A stretch of 64,000 bases of DNA. Origin: Osedax fenrisi. Taxonomy: Eukaryota; Annelida; Polychaeta; Sabellida; Siboglinidae. The position numbers were made by a program, and so were the translations under genes. The stretch lies in contig OZ025240.1 of the NCBI GenBank assembly GCA_964019155.1, positions 86,936,995 through 87,000,994 on the forward strand. Direction: 5' to 3'. Below, one piece after another: positions 12,440 through 23,654 of the stretch. The notes beneath the pieces are model-generated. The model saw only the letters and a program-made list of their open reading frames with translations. It was not told where the DNA came from and searched no databases. Within the stretch, counting starts at the first letter, position 1. Each line of letters begins with the position of its first letter.

Positions 12440-13383
12440 GTTGAAATCATTGGTATGTTCTCCCCCTGCGATGCCAATGTCACGGGACTAAATACTAAGT
12501 AATAATTACTTTTATATAAGTTCTCATTGATTAGCAATATTTGGCTAATAGTTCCTAAAATATCAGAAGGTATCGACAGAGATTATGATTCTAACATATA
12601 TCATTAGAAACTTTTGTAATATATGTTATATATAGAATGTTACCACTTATAAAATAATATAAATTATAAATATATATATAGGTATAATGAAGTCGTTATT
12701 TTATAAGGTTTTCTATATTTACACTAAAATTATATTTTCTATTTTATCTAATGTTTTAAATATAATAATGTATTCTACAAATATATAATATACTTATATA
12801 ATGTTACAATGATAAGTGTAACATTACTTATATGTATCGGTCGTTCTTAAATTGAATATTATTTTAAGATATAATTATTAATGATATTTATGAATAGATA
12901 AGTGATTAATCAATATATATAATTTATATATATATATAATATTTATACAAGGTATACCTACATATACCTACATATATATAAATTGTACCAATTTAATAAT
13001 TAATTATATTTATTTTTCTAAAATAATAAATGTATATTATATATTCATTTACTTTTAATAATTATTATAATTATTAAAAGTAATGATTAATCATTATGTT
13101 GTGGACAAGATCATATTCAATTCTGCAAATATCATTATAACTTATATGTTATGAATGTTATGCTATGAATTTCATCGCAAAAATAGAATAGTACCGCATT
13201 GGATTATACATGTAATGTATATGAAATATTGACTATATAATGATGTCAGTGTTTGCTTCAGTAGCCATGGTTACGACGTGAGAGTGACATCATCAATTAG
13301 TCAGTTCATTCAAAGCGCACTGTACTAGGTCACTAAACACTATCGATCTATTGTTACTTCATTGTTCCCGTGATTTACACTAG
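12440..13383. other. AT-rich intergenic stretch; GC-richer patch 13260-13380
   Basis: Mostly AT-rich non-coding sequence. The patch at 13260-13380 lies just upstream of the first exon candidate of FTP-A and could hold its promoter or 5' exon. I see no TATA box or signal-peptide exon that I can defend. Confidence 0.3.
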
Positions 13384-13465
13384 AATATATTAACGACATC
13401 CGATCGTATCTATTACGTGAGCGTATCAGTTATTACGCGAGCATTACCTAATATGGTCGTGCCGA
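13384..13465 (+). CDS. FTP-A possible upstream exon
   Basis: Open for 27 codons plus one base between TTTACACTAG and GTAGAT. The reading contains RIYYVSVSVITRALPN and ends MVVP. It ends in phase 1, which fits the next exon. The assignment rests only on splice sites and phase, so it may be wrong. Confidence 0.3.
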
Positions 13466-13682
13466 GTAGATCCACTTTCTACGTATATATTTTAATATAT
13501 GCAATTAATAAATCAAGTTATTATTATTTAGATATTATATGTATATATTTTATATTTAAATACCTAATACACTAACTAACTTCACGTAGATCAAACGGTT
13601 GATGTTGCCTATCAGAAAATGTTCACTCGTTGGGTTTCGTCATCTGGTAATTATCCCGCTTATAACAATATCGACAAGTTAG

Positions 13683-13731
<49 letters not shown>

Positions 13732-16422
13732 ATGTGTGTTTGATGATGTTCGTGTATATGTGGTCATTTATGTATATATTTGATTTATGGTCAATTCACT
13801 ATCAATAGACTTTAAATAATTTAATTTTAACGAATATAATCTTATCATTACAATACAAAATTTAACAGAAATGTCATTGAGATATACTTAATACATGACT
13901 TATATAATGCGGTAGTGTAATTAATGATTATGAAATATTATATAATATATTTATATAATTATATAATATATTATTCTCTTTATAATATGTGTATATCATG
14001 ATATTTTTCGCAAAACACTAGATTATTTTAATCAATATACTGATATATAATTAAACTCTATTGAGAACAGTTTTTATTTTTTACCTATTACTGATAAGGA
14101 AATAATTAATATTACACTTAATATGAAATCTAAATCATCCAAAGATATAAATAACTGGGACATGAAATTAATCAATCTTTTAATAAATTCTATTGCTAAA
14201 CCATTAGAATATTTATTTAATTTATGCTTGGCTAATTCTGAATTTCCTGATAATATGAAAATTTCTATCATTAAACCAGTATTTAAAGCAAATGATAAAA
14301 AACAGATAATCAACTATAGACCCATTTCATTACTACCGCAAATTAGTAAAATCTTCGAAAAAATAATTTATAATAGAATGATGGACTTTATATATAAAAA
14401 TAAAATAATTAATGATAACCAATATGGATTTGTAGAAAAATCCAATACTACCCTTTCACATTTTAACTTACAACATTTTTTATTTACTAAACATAGTTTA
14501 AATAAAAAAATTCCTACGCTATTTTTATACCTTAAAAAAGCGTTCGATGTTGTAGACCACGACATTTTATTAAAAAAATTAGAATACTGTGGTTTTAGGG
14601 GTCATGTAAATGTGTTTTTAACAAATTATTTATTAGATAGAAAAGTTAAAACTCGAATAAATAATACTGTATCATCTGTTAGAAATGTACGGTTTGGTGT
14701 TCCTCAGGGATCAGTATTAGGTCCATTATTTTTTATTATATTTATTAATGACATATCAAATATATTTAATAATGATGATAATATAAATTTAAATATATAT
14801 GCAGATGACACATCACTCTCTATATTTGCAAATTCAAATGAAGAATTGAGTAGTAATATGCAATTATATTTAGATAGATTATGTCATTGGTTTAATATAA
14901 ATAAATTAAAATTGAATATTGAAAAAACTAAAATACTTCCTTATTTTAATACAAAAATTATAAATAATATAAATTTAAATAATGTGAACATAGAAATAGT
15001 AGATAGATATACGTTTTTAGGTATTATATTAGATAGTAATTTAACATATTCGTTTCATATTATAAATTTGTGTAATAAATTATCAAAAATTGTATATCTT
15101 TTTCGGAAGCTAAAATTTCTTAACCTACGCAATTTAATTATATTATATAATTCACTATTTTTATCAAATATGTCATATGGAATAGAAATATGGGGTAATG
15201 TTTATGAAGATAGATTAAAAAAACTAGTATTAATACAAAAAAAAACAATTCGAATTATCAATAAAAATATGATAGACAAGTCTCAATTACATCTGATTCG
15301 TTTATCACACACTAATAATATGTTTAAATATAATTCTATTTTAAAATTGAATGAACTCATAACTTTTAGAATAATATTATTTTTATATAACCTTTTACAT
15401 AATAACTATAACATTAATCTAGATACATTTTTTATTTATAATAAAGACAAAACAAGATTTATTTTACCATTAATGAAAACAACGAAATTTCAAAACACAA
15501 TTTTTTTTAAAGGCCCAAAATACTATAATAATATAATGAGTAATAATATATTAAAATCTGAAAATATACATAATATACACAAATTAAAAAAAGTATTAAA
15601 GAATTACTTTTTAAATAAATATTAGTTTTTATATTTTAGCATTTTAATCATTTTTAATATTTTTAATCTTCGTCAATTTTTAAAATTTTTATATTTAAAA
15701 CTACTTGGGTCATTTTTATGTTATTATATTTTTATCATTTTGTATTATTTTATTCGCACTTTTTTGTTATATAGTTGTTTGCATAAGTTTTAAACATACT
15801 TTATTTTAATTTGTATATACTAAACCATTTGAATCATTTTATGTTATTACATTTCAATAATTTTTTATTATTTTATTCGCACTTTTTGTTTTATATTTGT
15901 TTGCACAAGTTTTAACACATTTTATTTTATTAGTTTATTTAATGGATTGATGAAACATGATGAAATACGCTGAGGGACATTATTTTTATTATTATTATTA
16001 TTCTATTTATATATATTTCTTTACTCTTATTATATTGAATTCTAGTACACAAGTCTTATTATTATTGTATAAATGTCCCGTAGCTATTATATTCATATAC
16101 TATGGAGGTATCGACTTAATAAAGCTAATTATAGCTTTCAATGATCCTCATTAGACAATTGTCTATAAACTGATTTCATTCATTCATTCATATATATATA
16201 TAGATATTAAGTTTTAAGCATTCCTATATATATATGTATATATATATATACTAATAATAATAGAATATTAATGTTACATAATATTGTTACAAACACAAAC
16301 AGTAATATATACACACATTAATATAGTATATCATATACATCATATTGGTGGTCCATTGCCTTACTGCATCAATACAATATCAAATACGTCTACATTATTC
16401 AGATGAATACAAGTTAGTAATA

Positions 16423-16482
<60 letters not shown>

Positions 16483-18162
16483 CTTTGATTTATAAATCAA
16501 TCCTCAAATAAAATATTCTGACTACAGCTTATTGGTAAAATCATAAATATCAAAATTCATTTTTTATATAATTAGATATATAAAATATATATTTGAAAAA
16601 ATATATTTTTAATTTGTTGATCTGTTATATATATTGAATTTAATTGCATTGTTTATTTTAACACCAATATAGCGGGTTCCCTGGTGTATAACAATAACGA
16701 AAAATAATAAAAACAAACGAACAGAAAATATAAAAAATAACTAAAATTAAAATTAAATTAAATTAGATATAAAGTGTATCATGGCCTCCTTTAGCTTCAG
16801 GCCGTGAGGCAGGATTATTATTTTGTTCAATTTTAATTTAGAAGGGACGCTTTTTATTGATTTTTTCATAAAATTTTTGATTGGATAAATTAAAGAAAAA
16901 TATACTAATTAATATCTGATAAAGATTATTTTATTATATTAACTATTAATTCATTACATTAACATATTATATCATATCGTTTTACATGTATTTGTTTAAT
17001 AAAATAAAAATTAAATAGTAAATTTTTGTTAAATATTGTCAACTTATATTTAAAATTTAAATATTTTATCTTGTTAAATTATTTAATTTCACTTTTAGAT
17101 AATTAAATTTATATATATATGTATAGTATATATATTTAATAATTAATATTTATCAATGGAATATGGTAAGCATACTTAATTAATTATATTATATATTTAA
17201 TTCGATGTTTTAAAAGAATTTAAAGTTGTAATTTTTTTTTAATATAATTTATAATACGTTTTAATCGGTTTTTTAAAATTATTTTTATATATTTGGATAT
17301 TATATTTATGAAATTCATAGATATATTTATTATAGTATGTATAGTTAATAAATCATATTATTTATTTAACTCAGCGTTTTTAAGATAATATTTATAATTT
17401 TAATTCAATTTATTAAATACAAATAATATTTATAATAATTATGATTATCATGATTATCGTAATAAAATGGTTTTAAAAATTGCATTCACATTTTTGATAC
17501 AATATAATATAGTATTAAATGTAATTTAATAATTACATAGTTCTATTAATAAAGCTAGGACCTTGGTATTTATAATAATTTTAAATAATTTATATTTAAT
17601 ACTAAATATAATAATAAATATAATATTATATTAAAGAGATACATAAGCAAGTTAAGAACCATTACGCAATTTCATATAAATGTGTTATTATAATCTAATT
17701 TAATTTTCATTAATTGTGTAATACATACGGATAATTCTTTCTTTATCAACGCTTTAACAATATGCGCATGTTATAAATATCCTAGAATCCTCGTAATTTA
17801 TACTAATACATTCTACATTATTTGATGATAAAACATTTAGTAGGTATATTTAGTAAATTTGATTGATATACGTATATTTTAAATACATAATTAACAATGT
17901 GTATACTTTTAAATATTATATTAGATATATATAATAATCTCTACGATTAATATATTCAATGTAATTAAAATAATTTTCATTAATTTCGAACACAATCTTA
18001 TCTTCACTTATTAAAAATAATTGACATTCTTTATATTTCTTAAATGTATACGCCTTATTTGGAACGTAACCAAATATATATATCACTGTACGGCCATATC
18101 TTCATTATTATTTAACATAATATTAGTGTATGATCAAATCCTAAATATAATTTAATTTAAAC

Positions 18163-18222
<60 letters not shown>

Positions 18223-19440
18223 TATTACATATAGTCTATATGATATAGTTATTTCAGCCATATTACATTGTAACTGACTTTAGAAAAGTTGTCATCATAA
18301 TTGTATTGTTCTGTACTGAATTCCTCTATATATACTTATATTGGAATATTTATTAATTTGTTTTTGTATATAACTAAGTTAAATACTATTAATTTTAACC
18401 TTGCTCTCACTATTTATTACGTTGCATAGAGAAATTAGATACACATCATAAATCACATCTAATGATATTATTATATATATACGTGAATAATCATAATTAC
18501 ATCACTATGTGATTAATATTGTATATTAGAGATTAATATATCAAATTGTTATAGTCATCCCGCTTATGTTATCCATTAAGTCTTAAAATTGTTAATATTC
18601 TAATATATATTATTTTTTATAAACATATGTATTCTATTAGGACATAAACATCTTAACTCCAGTTATAATTTTCTCATCGACCATTTTAAAAGCAAGAGAT
18701 ACACCAAAGATTTTGCGAAGCAAAGATATAACACCCCTATGCATGCAACATTGCATACAACAAAATGTAATCTAGTATTACCCAATGCCGCTGCTAGCAG
18801 TATCGAAATCACTGAAATAGATTTAGGTTCGGCTCTGTTTGCATACAACAATGTTTTCATGTTATATTAAATTACATGCAATATAAATTAGCTTTTACTC
18901 ACTAAATATATACTTATAGCATTTAAAACATACATATCATATTTGTGTATTATATATTTGTAATGGACACTTAGTTTTCATCATATAAATATTAATCTAA
19001 AACATATTATTTAACATTTTAAAAGTGTATAGTTTGATTAAAATTTACATTATAAACAACACATAGTTCCTTAAAGTAACCCGATATAGGTGGCACTGGG
19101 GTATTTTGTATACAAATTCGAATTACACGATTTCGCGTAAGTGTTATATCTTTCCTTAGAATTATCTTTCGATACACTTTGTTGTTCGAGATAGTAAAGT
19201 GATTTATACGTAAAATAATTTATTTCATAGTTATTATCATATTTTTAAGTTACTTAATAAATAGTGATAGGGACATTAAAATGAATAGCATCATAAACTT
19301 ATATACACCAAAGTCAATAAGTATTCGAATATAAGAATATCAGGAGGAAATCAGTATAGAACAAGTAATGTATGATGAAAACCTTTCTAAGGTCAGTTAC
19401 AATGTAATATGGCTGACCAACCTAAATATTTTAGTATGTG

Positions 19441-19517
<77 letters not shown>

Positions 19518-20088
19518 GTTATGTATTGTGGTTTGAGTTATTTTAGGTATATATAAGTTTTAATTTTTAGGTGTAGGTCGCGGTAATGAATAAGCGGTAT
19601 AATTGTGGGTATGAATCGTATAGAGTAAACTATTGTAGTGTATGGATAAGTATTTTAGTGTGGTACGGAGTATTCGTTAAGCTATTTATCTACATATTAT
19701 AATTTAGTTAGGTTAATATTATAGTTATGAAGAGCTAGTTACAGAGTGACAATGAACAGCGACTACAGTGAATGACCCGGAACCAGCGAACACAACCACA
19801 TATAACGACTTCGGACCTGAAACCATGTAATATGAATGCTTCTGGAAAGTCATAATTACGTCGGTATACTAATTAGAATTCATGCTAAATTATATAAAGT
19901 CACGCCTCTAAAGATATCCTAGGCTTAGAGAGACCGATTGTGATTTAGGCTTTTTTATGATTCCTGTCGAAGATAAAATGTCGAGGAAATTATCTAAAGT
20001 AGTCATAGAATATAACTTGAATAAAGATACCTGGAACTTCTAGTCTTATCTACATTATTTACATAACTTAGTAGTAATACATTACATA

Positions 20089-20132
<44 letters not shown>

Positions 20133-22997
20133 CATATACTTTATCATTTAAATTTAATTATTTTTAGGATTTTTTGTTCATGATATCATGTTAAATAATA
20201 ATAAAGATATGGCCGTACTTTTCTATATACATCATTACGCTATAAAGAAGGAATATATAACTAAGAAATATGAAGAATATCAATTATTTATAAGATATGA
20301 TTGAGTTAGAAATTGGTTTATAATGTTTCGAATAAGTGCAATTGTCATCAGAAGTCATCATGATGACCTTAATCATATAGTATTATTATATATTTAATCT
20401 ATACGTATCTAAATATGAAGTCAGATTTACTAAATGTACCCATGAAAATAATATTATATCAGCAAATGGTATTTATTAGTAAATGTTATAAGGAATTATT
20501 TGAAATTAATGAAATGTGATATATTACATATTATTAAAGCTATCATTATTTAATGATAACAAAACATATTTCTAATTCATTGATGATATTAATCGCATAT
20601 TTATTATATTCATCTAATAATCTATTTAAAATGATACAAATTGTTTATGATATTATTAATCTATGCGTATCTAAATATGTTATCAAATATACTAAATGTA
20701 CCTATGAAAAAAATGTTATATCAGAAAATAATGTAGAATATATAAGTATAAATAACTAGGAATTATTCGATATTTTGTAAAAGTACTCAAATTGATCATT
20801 GTTCTATTATAAAAAAATGTTATCCATATTTATTAAGATCGTATTAACCGCAAAAAATTATTATATCCATATAATATTCTATTTAAAATTATAAAAAATG
20901 TTTGTAATATATTTAATCTATGCGTATCTAAATATCAACTCAAATTTACTAAATGTACCTACGAAACGAATGTTATATCAAGACATAGTGTAATATATAT
21001 TAATAAAAATTACGAAGAAGCATTGGAAATTTATGAAATGTGTACATTATTATCAAAGTGATAGTTATTCTATGATTAATAAATAATTACCCGTATTTAT
21101 TAATATCTATAGATATTAATAAATACGGGTAATTATTTATTAATCATTAATTATAATTAAAGAATTATAATAACATTAAAATCAGATTATAATAAAAAAA
21201 TAAATAAGCTTGCTTTAATTTAATATTATTTTAGTTGTTATTTATTATTAAATATAATGTTACCATTACATTTATACAAAAGTCCTGGCTTTATTAATAT
21301 ATTTATATATTTATTGTTTTATATTATTTAATACTAATAGTTTTCAAAATTAAATAAGAATTAATATTTGTATCTAAGAATGTCATTAATATAGTATCAA
21401 ACATATGAATGCAATTTTAAAACCATTTTACTAATATTATAAATATTATTTAATTAAAATCATTTTGGTAACATAAAAATGGAATATTGAAATTATAAAT
21501 ATTATCTTAAAAACACTGAATTAAATAAATAATATGATTTATTCAATATACATAGAATAATAAATATATCTATGAATATCATAAATATAATTTTGGTAAC
21601 ATAAAAATGGAATACTGAAATTATAAATATTATCTTAAAAACGCTGAATTAAAAAATAATATGATTAATTCAATATACATAGAATAATAAATATATCTAT
21701 GAATAATATAAATATAATATCCAACTATATAAAAGTAATTTTAAGTACATTTATTAAAACGTATTATTATAATAATTATAAATTATATTAAAAAAAAATT
21801 ACAACTTAAAATTCTTTTAAAAATATCGAATTAAATATATAATATAATTAATTAAGTATGCTTACCATAATCCATTGATAAATAGTAATTATTAAATATA
21901 TATATATATACTATACATATATATAATTACTATTACTACTAAATACTATTACTAATACTACATATATATATAATTTTAGTTATCTAAAAGTGAAATTAAA
22001 TAACTTTAACAAGATAAAATATTTAAATTTTAAATATAATTTGACAATATTTAATAAAGATTATACTATTTAATTTTTATTTTTATTAAACAAATACATG
22101 TAAAACGATGTGATATAATATGTTAATGTAATGAATTAATAGGTATATTATTAAATAATCTTTATCAGATATTAATTAGTGTATTTTTCTTTAATTTATT
22201 CAATCATAAATTTTTGGAAAAAGTGAATAAAGGGCGTCCCTTCTAAATTATTTGGCGAAAATCTGCCTCACGGCCTGAAGCTAAAGGAGGCCATGAGTGT
22301 ATACACAAATTAAATATATATATGCGTATACATAAAAAAAATATATAAATATTATTTGTTATAGTTATTTAATTCACAATGTTATATAACAATATTTTTA
22401 ACTGAGTTTTATTTATTCATAAAATTGTTTTAGAAAATATACTTTAAATATATTATAATATAAATATAGATTCATTATAAATATTTATTAATATTATAAA
22501 TTAAAATTAATATTAAAAATTAAAAATTATCTTTTATTAAAAATTGAAATATATATTAAAATATTATGTTTATGTTGATTGATAATTTATTTAAGCAAAT
22601 ACTTATATAGTCAAAAACTTTGACTATAGTCGAAATTATAATCGAAAGTATAAAGTATAAATATTTTATAACGATAACATACTTTATAGAAATAAACAAA
22701 GAATTATTATGATATCGTATTTATACGAAATTAAAAAATTAAAGAAATTAAAACGTTTTACAGTTACAGTTAAAATAAATGAAAAATAATAGAAAATAGA
22801 TATAAATTATACAGTAAAAATAAACGAAAAATTATCGAAAATAAAAATAAAATACATTATTTTGTAAGTAGCATCGGAATATTCTATTTAGATTTTAACT
22901 TTATAGAGTTCTTATTACTCTTGTACCCTATATTAGTAATACATTATTTGTAATATAGTTTAATATATTTAAATAATTGTATTTTTAAAATAATTTT

Positions 22998-23035
<38 letters not shown>

Positions 23036-23593
23036 TATTACATATATATATATATATATACCATCGATGTAAATAAAAGTTTTATTTACATCGATGATAT
23101 ATACACACATATATACACTTGATTATAATAATTATTATATATTTAGAACTGTCGATGTTACATAATGTTAAGGTTGACGTTTATCTATATAAGAAGAATG
23201 TTGAATTAAGTAACTGTTCATTTCAAACTATTCGCTCGGCTGTTAGTAGTAGTATACTAATAACTCAACCCAATACCAGCATATATATGAAGTTAGTGTC
23301 AGATTCGTCGATATAGTAAATATACTAATATTAGAATAGTTTAAGTTTATTGAATTTCACTAATAAATATAATTTGTTAAAACAATCTATTATTAAATAT
23401 ATTTCTATAATGTAATTCATATTAATGTATTATTTACTAAATTTAATTTTACTCCGATTATATTTATATTCAGAATCTGTTTTAATTTATTTCGTATATA
23501 CTATTGTTTTAAATATAATCCTATAAAATAATATTTTAATATATATATTCTATTTTTAAATTTATTTTGTATTTACTTTTATAGGTCAATTTT

Positions 23594-23654
<61 letters not shown>

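Larger units (their letters stand above)
16780..22295. mobile_element. 5.5-kb DNA transposon with long inverted repeats
   Basis: The element begins CATGGCCTCCTTTAGCTTCA and ends in the exact inverse. Outside both ends lies the direct repeat AGTGTAT (16773-16779 and 22296-22302), a 7-bp target duplication. The inverted repeats continue for about 0.8 kb on the left (to about 17570, at AATAAAGCTAGGAC) and about 1.0 kb on the right (from about 21270, AATAAAGCCAGGACT). The right arm is longer because of an internal duplication at 21480-21720. The 3.7-kb interior has only broken coding stretches. The superfamily is unresolved: the CATG terminus and 7-bp duplication recall P-type elements, while long arms recall fold-back or Mutator-like elements. 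Confidence 0.85.

Noticed and set aside
18663..18860. Minus-strand 65-codon frame
   Set aside because: Shadow of the plus-strand open stretch at 18612-18869, which has the more protein-like composition.
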